From: Dendrolimus kikuchii
Taxonomy: Eukaryota > Arthropoda > Insecta > Lepidoptera > Lasiocampidae
Direction: 5' to 3'
Length of the DNA stretch: 64,000 nt
Assembly: GCA_019925095.2 (NCBI GenBank)
Contig: CM034403.1
Coordinates: 3,539,690-3,603,689, forward strand
Shown piece after piece: positions 22,251 through 32,515 of the stretch. The notes under the pieces were generated by a model that was not told the DNA's origin, searched no databases, and was given only the letters and a program-made list of their open reading frames with translations. A program made the translations under genes and the position numbers. Each line of letters begins with the position of its first letter. Position 1 is the first letter of the stretch.

Positions 22251-22693
22251 TAATAATTATATAACTTACCACTACATGACAAAAGAAAGTAGGTCACTTT
22301 AAGCAAAAGAAGGTCTTATAATTGACCCTTGGCGATGTCCGTAACGACTTGGCCTGACTTCTCACATGGACCTGATTTTCACAGGGAAGAATCGAACCAG
22401 CTCCTTCTTGCGTAGTCTCTGTACTTGATGCAATAGTAAAGGACAGGTCAACATGAGAGTTCTGCGTAGGTGGTTGAGTTCTGTCTGTAGAAACTAGAGA
22501 ACACCTAACCCTTCCTATTCCAAGATTGGCTTTCTTTGGCCGGCTTCACTTGTTAGAGTTTGAGACTCCGACTTCTTTATTAATGGTCTAAGTTACATAC
22601 CTCTTATTACTGTAAAACTATAGACGATGAAAACTACTTTCTATCAGATCAACAATCTGTCAACTAACTAATTGACAGCCTCTAATGACTAAT

Positions 22694-22941
22694 GACGGCC
22701 TCTGTGGTTGAGCGGGCGAAGCCTTTGCCGGCGTACCTCACTGCAACGCAGAGGTTCCGGGTTCGAGTCCTGGTATATTAAATTTCGGAAACGTATTTTC
22801 TCCGTTATTTACTATGGTCTGGGTGTCTGGGAGCGGCCCCAGAGGAGTCCGTTGTATATTACCCATAACACAAGCGTAACTTGCTTAATTTGGGGATATA
22901 CAATGTGTGTGTTTGTCTGCCGATTATTATTATTATTATTA
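22694..22941 (+). mobile_element. E family tRNA-derived SINE, complete
   Basis: The clearest copy. The head contains an A box (TGGTTGAGCGG) and a B box (GGTTCGAGTCC) at tRNA spacing, so it derives from a tRNA gene and carries an RNA polymerase III promoter. The body (GGGTGTCTGGGAGCGGCCCC ...) ends in an (ATT)n tail. It inserted 45 bp upstream of the docking-protein exon at 22986 and in the same orientation. Confidence 0.75.
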
Positions 22942-22985
22942 TAATTCCAATCAGAAATCAAATTATAAATTTACCTCGTTTCCAG

Positions 22986-23205
22986 TACTCGAAAAGCGTT
23001 TCTCCGACACATCTTCTTGCTTGGACGAGTGTTTCCATCCGTCAATGAGGTCTGTTTCTCCTAACTGGGGAGCACCTGCCAGTCATACGATGCACTGTCT
23101 GTCAGACCTGGACACCAGTTTGGATAGTAACGAGGACAAGTTTAGGAGACCGACCTCGCTGCCAAGGTGTTCCAGCTGCGTTGGAAAGATCAGTCATTTG
23201 ACCAG
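22986..23205 (+). CDS. Docking protein (Dok-like), second visible exon
   Basis: Acceptor CGTTTCCAG ends at 22985 and donor GTAATT starts at 23206. Entry phase 1 matches the exit of the previous exon, and exit phase 2 matches the next. The ~73 codons (from VLEKRFSDTSSCLDECF to KISHLT) form a serine- and cysteine-rich linker after the PTB domain, without a recognisable domain, as usual for the disordered tails of docking proteins. Dense in potential Ser/Thr phosphorylation sites (RFSDTSS, MRSVSP). The acceptor is close behind an E family SINE but its pyrimidine tract is intact. Confidence 0.7.
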
Positions 23206-23349
23206 GTAATTTTCACTTTTACGCTTAGTAGAAACATATCTATTAAGTATATAAAACATAGTTTCTTTTTATAGTAATGGACACTCTTAATATAAAGAAT
23301 TATATCTACTTATTCTAGGTGAGACTTTAATTACTCATTAGTTTCATTT

Positions 23350-23730
23350 ATTTCATCATCAAATGCTGTTGGAATTACTATAGAGTTTAGTAGAACTGTA
23401 CAAACACGTATAAAACAGGTACAAATATACTGAATACAACCAGTAACACTGCACGATTCAATAACACGCGCAAAGTCCGGCACTATATCGCTCTTCGAAT
23501 GTACTACACACATCTTACTCGTATCGTAGTCGTCGCTTGACTGCCGATCTCTCCGTTCGGGCATGCCTTTATACTCAGCTTACAATATGTCACGAACGCG
23601 TAAACAATGATTTCCATGAACCACACCTGGCGACTGTCGACGCTATTCCCAGAAAACATAATTCTGCACACCTGCAGAATTATGCCTGCGAACGGCCATA
23701 AACAAGTACAATAACAATAGGCTATTGTCT
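23350..23730 (-). repeat. LTR-like repeat (copy 2), intronic
   Basis: Shares phrases with 2264-2590: TAGAGTTTA(T/G)TAGAACT, ACAAACACGTATAA, CGTAGTCGTCGCT. It has a TATAAA motif on the minus strand at about 23567-23572. The two copies diverge clearly, so this is an old element. Confidence 0.4.
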
Positions 23731-24679
23731 AAATGCAAATTTTAAACACAAATAAAACAAAAGAACTCCAAATGCAGGAAAGGTAATAACTGCGTTTTAC
23801 GACAGACGGATGTGCGCATTCCTTTGACGACATGTAACAATATTGTAATTTTAATACTGTATCTGTAAGAAGTATCATTTATACAAAAAATGTAAGTCCC
23901 AGAAATTGCATTACAATCAGTCAACTTAAAAGCCTTATAAATTACTTCCTGTAAGTGGCTTCAGTGTGCGGCATGACTAGAATATGCCCAAAATCAACTG
24001 GCCTAAATATTTCAATTTCTTCCAAAAGTGTTTTAACCTTAACACATATTCTTAAAGTACCAGTCTCAGTGGTTCACGATGCAGAAAGTACATAATCTAT
24101 TGACCATACCGTAGTATGTGCGTATCTGCTGAACCCCAACTGAAGGGCTAACATTGTTTGCTTATGGATCGAATGTCGTTGAATTCACGCCCGTGTTGCT
24201 TTGATGACAGCTTATGACGTAACTGTTATAGGCCTTTCTCGGTTTTGAAAGGTTGATTCTTAACTAAATAATTTGATGGTACGATATACGAACGAGAATA
24301 TCGCAAAATTTTAAAATTCTCTTGGCGCGTAACCGCAGCGATGCAGCGCAATAATTACATCTCTACCTTCCTTTTTTTTTAAATAGCGCAAAGAACCTTG
24401 TTCAAATATTTCAATTCGGTGTTCAAATTTTCAATCAAATAAGGTTGTGACAGAACTTATGACCCGACTAGGTATTTGTAAAAATCATCCACAAGTAAAT
24501 CCCTATGCTTCTCACTAACAGATATATTACCATTTCACTCACACAGTGACAACGTGTGAAAGCAACAGCAATATCTATTCTCAAAAAGCCTTAGCAGTAG
24601 TTGCAAACGTAATTCTACACTGTGACCGGTGTATACTATAAATTAAGGGCTAAAGAAGAATTGTATTGCAATATTCCAG
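23731..24679. other. Intron sequence, no feature recognised
   Basis: Rest of the second visible intron; AT-rich with no repeat or frame that could be identified. Confidence 0.25.
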
Positions 24680-25007
24680 ATCATCAACAATGGGCACGCC
24701 AGGTTCAATCATGTCCCCGGTATGGACCATGGATAATATCCTGGAGAAACGTTCAGACTCCGATCGAGCGTCCATATACTCCCGGTCAAGTGGCAGTGCA
24801 TCAGAGTACAGTGTTCCACGCACTTGCCTCATGGACAAGAGTTTTGATTCAAAAAGGGCCAGCCCTGTGGCCTGTTGTACGCCAACTATCCCGGCTAAGA
24901 CAGGGTGCCAGTGTTGGCAGCAGAAGAACTGCTGCTGCAGAAAGAAGGTCTTCAATGGACCGTATGAGAATTATGATGTGCCGAAGACCCCGATGCCTTT
25001 AATACAG
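24680..25007 (+). CDS. Docking protein (Dok-like), third visible exon
   Basis: Acceptor ATATTCCAG ends at 24679, donor GTAAGA starts at 25008; entry phase 2, exit phase 0. It encodes ~109 residues: a Ser/Arg-rich part with EYSVP, a cysteine-rich patch (CQCWQQKNCCC), then PYENYDVPKTPMP. YDVP is a YxxP site of the kind bound by Crk-type SH2 domains, and YENY is another likely phosphotyrosine. These are family inferences; the sequence itself shows only the motifs. The cysteine cluster is unusual for a Dok tail and could be a lipidation or metal-binding patch. Confidence 0.75.
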
Positions 25008-25598
25008 GTAAGATTTTTGGTGATATTAGGAAGTTACTTGAGATTTTCGATTTAACATAGTTTCTATATTTTGAGAATACCATTGCATGCTCCAGCATAA
25101 ATTCATAATGTCTCTATATGAATCACATCACAAAATTTCATATAAATCACTTAGAACATACCAAACTTTAACCTTATTAACTTTTTCTAAGTTCTTGGAA
25201 TAGTGTACCGTTGTCCTTATCGACCTTAAGTTTCATCCACAAGGCTGGTAGAATTCATGCATAAACCGGCACTACAGATAATAAACAATAAATTTACAAG
25301 ACGTCATTAAGGTTACACGAGTTTTAAATTGATCCGATATATCGTTTAAGTATTGGAATTAGTACAATTGCATTATCACACAATCCGGTAGATATATTAG
25401 AAAAGACTTCTTATTTTAGACGGTTGTCTCAAGCATTGATATATGACTGAATATCTCGATCTGTTTCAAATTCACTTTTATCAGTTATTAAGTACAAGAA
25501 TACACTCAATGTATCAATTTATTAAGATATAGACCTTAACCATAATTCAATAGGAAAATAATTTTCAATACCTGTAATCTATTATTTGATAATTCTAG
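25008..25598. other. Intron, no insertion recognised
   Basis: The shortest visible intron (591 bp) and the only one free of recognisable mobile elements. Confidence 0.4.
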
Positions 25599-26685
25599 GA
25601 ACATCCAATAGACGGTCAAACGGACGCATCAAGCCTATATGATACACCAAAGAAACTAAAATGCCTAATTAATGGCGATTGTAATTGCAATAAAACTGAA
25701 ACCAAAACAGGAGAAAGTAATGAAAATGACACAAATACAGTAGAAGTAGAAAATGGCGAATCACATTCAAATTATGTAAACGTTATGCCTGCACCCAAAA
25801 AACCTATACCAGAGATGGATTACGCGAACTATGCAAATATAGACCTGACAGCGACTCTGGAGAAATTCGAAAGTTCTTTGCAAATTTTGCAAAGTGCCGG
25901 TTTCAGCCAAGAAGATTTAGACGCTTTGGAAGATATACCTGAACATGACGATATATCCACAGCTACGACAAATACAGTACATGCCACCGATTGCGAACAT
26001 GCCAATTATATGCAAATCGAACCATTAGAGAGTAGTTCCAGTAATAGCAATAAGAATTCAGATAATATAAGCAGAATTAGCCACGTATCGGACCCTACAC
26101 ACTCTGATACGGTCAGTACCATGAGTACGAGAAGATCGAGTTCTGCAGATTTCACTAAAAAACACGACGATGAATACGGTGTACACAGTCAAATTTGTTT
26201 TACACCAACAGTTTTGCGTAAAGCAATCAAAAATGATAGAATAAACGAAGGAATGTTAAAGAATTTGGAAATTGTTGAGTCGAAAGATAAACTTTTCAAA
26301 GCACCAGAGCCTAAAACTGAAAATTTGGTAGCGAAATTCAGAGATGCTGTAAAAATAAGACGTTCTTCGAGCGTCCCTAATAAATCTGATAAGAATCGTG
26401 ATTCTTCCAGTTCGAATGATTCCGGTGTATCGACTGGATCTTTGAAACATCATAAGGGCGATTTTGATTTCGAAATGCCGATCACAAGCGCGAAATCGAT
26501 TAAGAAACACCTAAAGAATACAAAGCAGATGCGGAGATCTATAGCACCGGTGCAAATGCAATTCGTGAAATCAAACTCGTCGGATCCGTTGAAGAATTTG
26601 ACGTTTCAGTTCGAAGAGGTGGCAACTTTGACTAAATCGAACTCCTGCGACGCTGACACATTGACGAGGAGGAAAAAGAAGAATT
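25599..26685 (+). CDS. Docking protein (Dok-like), large tail exon
   Basis: Acceptor AATTCTAG ends at 25598 and the consensus donor GTAAGT starts at 26686; entry phase 0, exit phase 1; 362 codons without a stop. Tyrosine motifs in order: LYDTPKK (YxxP), NYVNVMPAPKKP (YxN, a Grb2-type site next to a proline-rich PxxPKKP), DYANYANIDL (two YxN), EYGV and NYMQIEP. Between them a conserved-looking segment, TLEKFESSLQILQSAGFSQE, is predicted helical. The second half is Ser/Lys-rich (RRSSSVPNKSDK, KKHLKNTKQMRRS). Reading on into the intron would add about 24 residues to a stop at 26759, a possible intron-retention end. The layout fits an adaptor that recruits SH2 proteins once phosphorylated. Confidence 0.75.
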
Positions 26686-26849
26686 GTAAGTATACAAGAA
26701 AGCTAACAATTATTGTTTTCTTTGAACTCTTTCATTACTGTTTCAAATGTTTTTATTAAATTCAAAATCAATGGATAGCGTGATATTTACTGCGAAAGCC
26801 ATGAACATTGTGTCGTCGTCCGTCTCTTTCTTTCTTTCTTTTCTTGGTT

Positions 26850-27120
26850 CCTTTCCTTCATTTCCTATGGCTGGGTGACCTGTTGTAAGAGGCGACAAAA
26901 CAACCCACAGCCAGGTGGTAGGGTATTTGCTTGCCTGGATGGCTACCACCCCTGGCCTAGGGTATGCCGCCATAACAACCTTGTGTTCTGGCATTAGTGT
27001 CCAGGTTCCGGTCTGCTTTTAGAGTAGCGGCAGTGCCTTTGTAGCAACTTTGGTATAGGCGATGGTAACCGCTTTCCATCAGGTGGGCCATCGGCATGTC
27101 TGCTGAACTCGTGCAATTAA
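26850..27120 (+). mobile_element. D family repeat, variant
   Basis: Starts CCTATGGCTGGGTGACCTGT, different from the usual head, and continues with the D body to CTCGTGCAATTAAA. Located in the last docking-protein intron. Confidence 0.6.
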
Positions 27121-27374
27121 ACATATTCGTATGAACAAAATCCGCTGTTTTTTAAAATATGTTTTCAATAAAAAAAAATTTTATTATAATTTTCTAACTA
27201 AATGAAGAAAACAGTAAACTTGTGGTTTTCGTTAATAGTTTAAATTTCGTGTTTTTTAAGCTTAAATCTATTACACTTTGAAATGTGATGTTACGAAAAT
27301 TAGGACCCCTCCCACCCTTTGTCACACACACTTCGTCGACCCCCGCGTCCCCTTAACGTGTAATGTAATTTAAA

Positions 27375-27990
27375 TAATAATAATAATAAATAAATCAGTA
27401 GACAAATACACACATTGTATATCCACAAGCTAAGCAAGTTACACTTGTATTATGGGTAATATACAACGGACCGTTCTGGGGCTGATCCCAGACACCCAGA
27501 CCATAGTAAGTAACGAAAAGGTCCTTTACGAAATTTACCATGCCAGGAATCGACCCCGCAGCCTCTGCGTTGTAGTGAGGTTGACCGGCAAAGGCTTAGC
27601 CCGCTCAACCAACAACGAAGTGGGGTGTGTTCTCCCAGGGCACACTCCAGGCACTTTATTGCGCTGGATGGACTGGGCGTAACTATGTTCTAAATCTCAG
27701 CCTTTCCAACACAAACAAAAGCACAGGGTCGACAGGGAGGAGGGGGTTTTTAGTGGGTATTGGGGTTGCTCGCTTGTGCAGCAACGCTCGGAGTCTTCCA
27801 CACTATTCTGTGACGTCGATCGCGGACGGATCACCGCCAAGAGCATACTATTGCTGCAGTGTTATCGCCCCCGACCGACGCGTGTCGTTCCCCTAGCAAC
27901 GACCCAGTTTGTGCGTAAATCGGTTAAGCATTTTCCCTCGCCTCAAAACAAAAACAAAAAAAAAAAGCCCGCTCAACCACAGAGGCCGTG
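27375..27990 (-). mobile_element. E family SINE split by a retroposon
   Basis: Pieces 27375-27611 and 27967-27990 are the two parts of one minus-strand E SINE (tail (AATA)n at 27375, head ending CAGAGGCCGT). The gap between them is the insertion described next. Confidence 0.75.
27612..27966 (+). mobile_element. Poly-A retroposon nested in the E SINE
   Basis: ~355 bp ending in an A-rich tail (27946-27966), bounded by AGCCCGCTCAACCA at 27598-27611 and again at 27966-27979, a 13-14 bp target duplication. The body is GC-rich and includes GGGTTTTTAGTGGGTAT, close to GGGGTTTTAGTGGGTAT at 59794-59811. It is therefore probably the same class as the 59 kb retroposon. No open frame long enough to be a protein. 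Confidence 0.75.
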
Positions 27991-28084
27991 TGTAATTATT
28001 TGTGTACTACATGACGTATGACATGACATGTAGATTTAGCTGATTGACATGTACATATTATTTAAAAATAAATTATAGGTAATA

Positions 28085-28210
28085 TATAGATAGATAAATA
28101 ACACTTTATTGTATACCATTACAGAAAACTAACGAACTAGTATTATACTAATTGTGTACAAAGGGCGGTCTTATCGCTAAAAAGCGATCTCTTCCAGACA
28201 ACCCGTGTTA
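28085..28210 (-). mobile_element. G family LINE 3' end
   Basis: ACACTTTATTGTATACCA, then GGCGGTCTTATCGCTAAAAA and GCGATCTCTTCCAGACAACC. Confidence 0.6.
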
Positions 28211-28492
28211 TATATTACATCTAGAGGAATAATAATATTGAAAATAATTAAATATTAATAAACAAATTTTGTTAAGCGATTGTAAAAATATAGATATAAA
28301 TAAATACAAATATAGGTATGTTAAAGAAGACGGATTTTTCAAATAACATACATGAGAAATATTAAATTAATTTACAATTATTATTATTTTGCACACCGTG
28401 AAAATGGTAGAATGTATAGGACTTCAACTTATCATTGTAACAACTTTTGTACTACATTCTGGCAAATAAAGATATTATTACTAGTACTATCT

Positions 28493-29611
28493 CCAAGCTT
28501 CTATTGTACTTTTGACGTTTGCACGTCTATTAAGTTGCATATTTCTTGACAGTAAGGCCTAAATGAAACAAATGACATAATTGTCGTACTTTATTGTTGT
28601 GGATGACGCAATAGTGATGTCCTGTGAGTCGTTTAACGCAGATTATTAAAACATCGACACTATACGTAATGTTGTGGATGACGTATAGTGACGTCTTGGG
28701 AGTTGTTTAACGCACAGACTATTAAACCATCGACAACATACATACATACATACATAACTTCACGCCAGTTCCCTTGCGGGGTAGGCACGAACAACAGAGT
28801 GCCATTTAGGCTTATTCTTACACACCTCACTCGCCTCTTTGACATTCATAACTCTTGTCATGCACACTCGTCTGTTCTTAAGGCTTCTGACATCACCTTC
28901 TGCTAGTACACGATCAATTTGATCATGGAAGGTGTGTCGTGGCCTTCCACGACTTCTGCATCCATCCACTTTTGCATTGTATATCTGTTTAGTCATTCTT
29001 TCATCATGCATTCTTTCCACATGCCCGAACCACCGGAGCATTCCTTTCCTTACCTTCACCCCGACACTCTCTTTCAGACCAACTCTCTTTCTTACTTCGG
29101 TATTACGAACGCGGTCCGCGAGCGTCACTCCGCAGATTTTGCGCAGTGCTCGCATCTCGACCGCGTTTACTCTACTTTCATGCTCTCTCTTCCATACCCA
29201 ACTCTCGCATCCATACGTGAGCGTAGGTACCAGCACCGCGTTGTGTACGGCGAGCTGGGCCTTCTGGCTGAGGTTCTTAGCGCCTAGAAGCGCTCTAGCG
29301 CCTAGAACCATCGACAAGATACGTAAATAAATCGAAAGTAATCGATTTGAACATAAAAAATGTTCTACTTTAATGAAAAATAATATCGAATTATTACAAG
29401 TGCCGTTTTAAATGGCTTATTTAATATATGTTCATTGAGATGTGGTTATATTTATTACATGATATAGTATTTTTAGAAAAATATATATTTAAGCTAAATC
29501 GATTAAAACTTATTTATAAATGAAGTCGATTTTTATAACAAATCAAGTCGGTAATACATTAGGACATTATTAATTGATCCGTCGAACTGTCAAAAGTAAA
29601 ATAAATGGTTA
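28493..29611. mobile_element. MITE (~540 bp) split by an R family LINE
   Basis: Ends CCAAGCTTCTATTGTACTTT and, inverted, GTCAAAAGTAAAATAAATGG match the ends of the intact relative at 60429-60907 (same element, inverted orientation). Interior phrases (ATAATGT.GATGA.TG, TTATAAATGAAGTCGATTTT) also match. The R LINE at 28737-29305 interrupts it. Confidence 0.6.
28737..29305 (-). pseudogene. R family RTE-like LINE, longest copy (185-codon RT C-terminus)
   Basis: The minus-strand frame 29317-28760 is open for 185 codons and gives the family reference: LVPTLTYGCESWVWKREHES, EMRALRKICGVTLADRVRNT, RKGMLRWFGHVERMHDER, GCRSRGRPRHTFHDQIDRVL and the end AYPARELA. This is the C-terminal, post-palm region of an RTE-type reverse transcriptase. 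The catalytic YxDD part is missing, so the copy is 5'-truncated. The stop is followed by GCGTGAAGTT and an (ATGT)n tail. 12-bp target duplication AACCATCGACAA at 28725-28736 and 29306-29317. The apparent start of the frame (29317-29306) is in the flanking duplication and is not LINE sequence. Confidence 0.85.
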
Positions 29612-29676
29612 GAAAGGGTATAATTAATGTAAATGGAAACTAGGTCTAAGTTTTATGTATATTCTCTCTTCCACAG

Positions 29677-29882
29677 TGGAAGCCGACATGACAGTGCGTC
29701 ATAGCCAGATGACAAACAAGAGTATGTCAAGCGGCGCGTCAGATACGTCAGACTACATGGAGTCTCTGTCAGTGTCATCTTTCAGCTCCTGTGACGTGCC
29801 GGCTGACAGACACGTCACTAGACCACGCTCAGGGAAGGAATATGCCGTCTTTGACACATTGAATAACAGAGGAAGACATTAA
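29677..29882 (+). CDS. Docking protein (Dok-like), last exon
   Basis: Acceptor TCTTCCACAG ends at 29676; entry phase 1 completes the split codon from 26685; TAA at 29880-29882. The 68 residues include SDYMESLS and end RPRSGKEYAVFDTLNNRGRH, giving two more candidate tyrosines (YMES, YAVF). The compact basic-then-tyrosine end suggests a conserved C-terminal motif. The preceding intron is ~3 kb because of at least five insertions (D, E plus retroposon, G, MITE, R). The 3' UTR probably continues into 29883-30340. An (AT)n run is at 29956-29974, and no unambiguous poly-A signal was seen before the foldback element. Confidence 0.75.
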
Positions 29883-30169
29883 AACACATTTCGAAACTTT
29901 TTTGAATTTTGAAATTGTTACATGTTTCACATATGTATGTGGCGCTATATTCGATATATATATATATATATAATATATTAAGTTTTCAATCAAAATCAAA
30001 GCAACTATAATTTTTATTACCTGGACTAAAATGACAGCTGCGATCGACCTTATTTATATAATGCACTCACTTATGAATGAGCCATACTACATACAATTGG
30101 AACATAGAAAAGTAATTAAAAATCAAAATATACAAGAATTGTATGTTTTGTGGAAAAATTTAAATGTTT

Positions 30170-30320
30170 AGTGAAATGTGGCCTTTAGAGTTGCCACAAA
30201 AACTGTGACGTTTCGTCAATCAAAAGCCTAATTCGGTCGACCTGCTACTGGTGAAAATTAATACACCTAAGCTGTATAAACTTGGATCCTTTGCCTATTA
30301 CTATTGGGAATTAAATAGCA
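30170..30320 (+). repeat. J family repeat
   Basis: GAAATGTGGCCTTTAGAGTT ... GCCACAAAAACTGTG resembles 20730-20890. Confidence 0.4.
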
Positions 30321-30340
30321 ATATAAGATAAAATGTAGTG

Positions 30341-30866
30341 TACCACGTTCATAGATATAGATACTTTTGTATTCTTTACTTTGATTAATATACCATGATC
30401 CTGGTTATGACGCGTTCGGGTTTCCAACTCAATTATTCGCTTACACATGTCTATTAGAAACTTTCGCAATAAAATTAGTAAAATGTAATTCCTTCATAAA
30501 CAAAAGTAGATCAAGTTCAAGGTCAACCTTTTGGCATTTGGCTTTTGACGTTTGACAAGTGCTACCTTACGAAAAACATAGCAACAACATCTTTTGATCT
30601 ATGCTATGTTTATTATTCATATCTAATTATAAAATAAATTATATATAACTAGCCACTTTAAAGTCTTTATTTATTTAAATTTAATTTGTGAAATACTAAA
30701 CTTTTGTTTATGAAGGAATTACATTTTACTCATTTTATTGCGAAAGTTTCTAATAGACATGTGTAAGCGAATAATTGAGTTGGAAACCCGAACGCGTCAT
30801 AACCAGGATCATGGTATATTAAGCAAAGTAAAGAATACAAAAGTATCTATAACTATGAACGTGGTA
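30341..30866. mobile_element. Foldback element with ~165-bp arms, 3' of the docking-protein gene
   Basis: Arm 1 (30341-30508) and arm 2 (30699-30866) are nearly perfect reverse complements: TACCACGTTCATAG at the left edge, CTATGAACGTGGTA at the right. The ~190-bp centre has no repeat. The mirrored stretch CGCGTTCGGGTTTCCAACTC lies in both arms. The 64-codon frame at 30738-30932 lies mostly within arm 2 and is not thought to be a gene. Confidence 0.7.
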
Positions 30867-31019
30867 AGTGTATCCACTACAAAAACGACAGATGAAATTA
30901 CTTCGATGTCGATGGAGTTCTCGACGGGATAACTATAACTTTATTACTAAAGATGTGTAATATTACTTTAAGGTTTAAAATGAACAGTAGTTGTAGGATA
31001 TAAATAGTTTTTTAGTAAT

Positions 31020-31200
31020 AATTATATGAGAAATGTGAACTGTATAGTCAAATGCGGCTTTTCGAGTTGTCACAAGAACTCTATTAATAAGCGTCAGTGG
31101 AAGATCTACAATTTAACTGGGCTATAATAAAAATTTCATACATCAGACAAGGTTGTAGGGATCTTTGAGTGCCATTGTGGCCAATAAAACAACTACATAA
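31020..31200 (+). repeat. J family repeat
   Basis: AAATGTGAACTGTATAGTCA ... TTTCGAGTTGTCACAAGAAC, then GGTTGTAGGGATCTTTGAGT. The longest J copy. Confidence 0.45.
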
Positions 31201-32195
31201 GAAGTATTTTTATTCGCCACATTAGCTGGCAAAGGAACTTAGTCCATACAGCCTTGTATTAAAGATTTAATATATCAAATATTAAGGTTAATATTCATAG
31301 ACATTTAACCGACAGTTAAAATAGAATAATCGCTGTTTAGCCATGTAGTTTTGGGTATTATTTTATTTCTATCATCCGTTAAATGTCTATGCACACCAGC
31401 CTATATCTTTAATATAGATCACACGAACTAAACTTAGTCTTGTTATTTTTAGAACTACGCCGTGGTTATGGTAATTTATTAAAAATAAAAAAACATAGTT
31501 ATAAAAGGAATGGACAAATATAGACTTAAAAAGGTGTCTAAGCTGTATTTAATACATTTTTGTGGTAATTAAATGTCCATTCAATTAAATTTCCAGCAAG
31601 TAGTTCTAAAGACAACGCTCGATTACATCTAACATTGTTTTCGAAAGAAATATCGTTTACTATACTAGAGGTTAAATAATACTTCAGATGGCAGAGAGTA
31701 GTATTTACTGCACAGTGCTGATTAGAGCTGGAGTGAACTCTATATGGAAACTGTTACCGCTATATACAAATATTAACATGTCGGACAGCTAGTGTAATAC
31801 ACAGCACGATGTGTGAGCGGGACGGATCATGTGCGAGCGAGATAAGACAACTATTAATATGGGCTCGCCCGCGTAGCGCTAGTCAGTTGTCCGTTGCCTG
31901 CTGCGATGACTAGACGTATGCAGCTCCCATAATATCATTGTAGGCACCCTCCCTCAATGATTGGCATCCTATCAGTTTATTCCAAACATTAGGAATACTA
32001 TTCAGCTCTTGTTTCCCTAAAAACGTATAAATATATAATAATTAATATATTTTTGTACCGGCTAAAATTTTCGTTGCTCCATCCTTAATTATCTATATGT
32101 AGCTGACATGATCCTCAGTACTGTGACTTTACAAAATCAATGCTGAAAGAGTTGGAGCCTTAATTCCAAACAAAGAGGAATAACTTCTTTTGTAG
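31201..32195. other. Non-coding
   Basis: 31290-31400 contains an inverted pair (CATAGACATTTAACCGACAG / CCGTTAAATGTCTATG), probably a small MITE. 31670-31740 (TACTTCAGATGGCAGAGAGT) recurs at 62650-62695. Otherwise nothing recognised. Confidence 0.3.
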
Positions 32196-32199
32196 CCAT

Positions 32200-32515
32200 A
32201 TTCAAATTCAAAAGTTTTTATTCGAAATATAAGTTCCATTGGAGAACACTTTTTGCAGATCATACATTTCAGTTAAAATTTATTTTTACTTCCTATTCTG
32301 TATACACCGCTTCGCAACGTGTTATTGCTGTCAAGGAGATGAAGCGGCAAGTAACTTCCCAGCAACACGTCTAGCTAAAAATAGGTTTTCTTCATATTTT
32401 TATTCTATTTATACCTCAAGCTCTTTTTTATAAGTTTTATTCAGAAGTATATTACAGAATTACTTTTCGAAGAATTAATGGAGTTGTAGCAAACAGTGCA
32501 TACTCAGTAAGACAA
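32200..32515 (+). repeat. L family repeat, uninterrupted copy
   Basis: Starts ATTCAAATTCAAAAGTTTTT, has ACCGCTTCGCAACGTGTTAT and GATGAAGCGGCAAG in the middle, and ends GAATTAATGGAGTTGTAGCA. It is the reference for the split copy at 46920-47535. Confidence 0.5.

Noticed and set aside
22694..22770. tRNA gene at the head of the E SINE
   Set aside because: The same tRNA-like head recurs in five or six copies with a fixed non-tRNA body, so it is a SINE.
30738..30932. 64-codon frame after the docking-protein gene
   Set aside because: It lies mostly within one arm of a foldback element.
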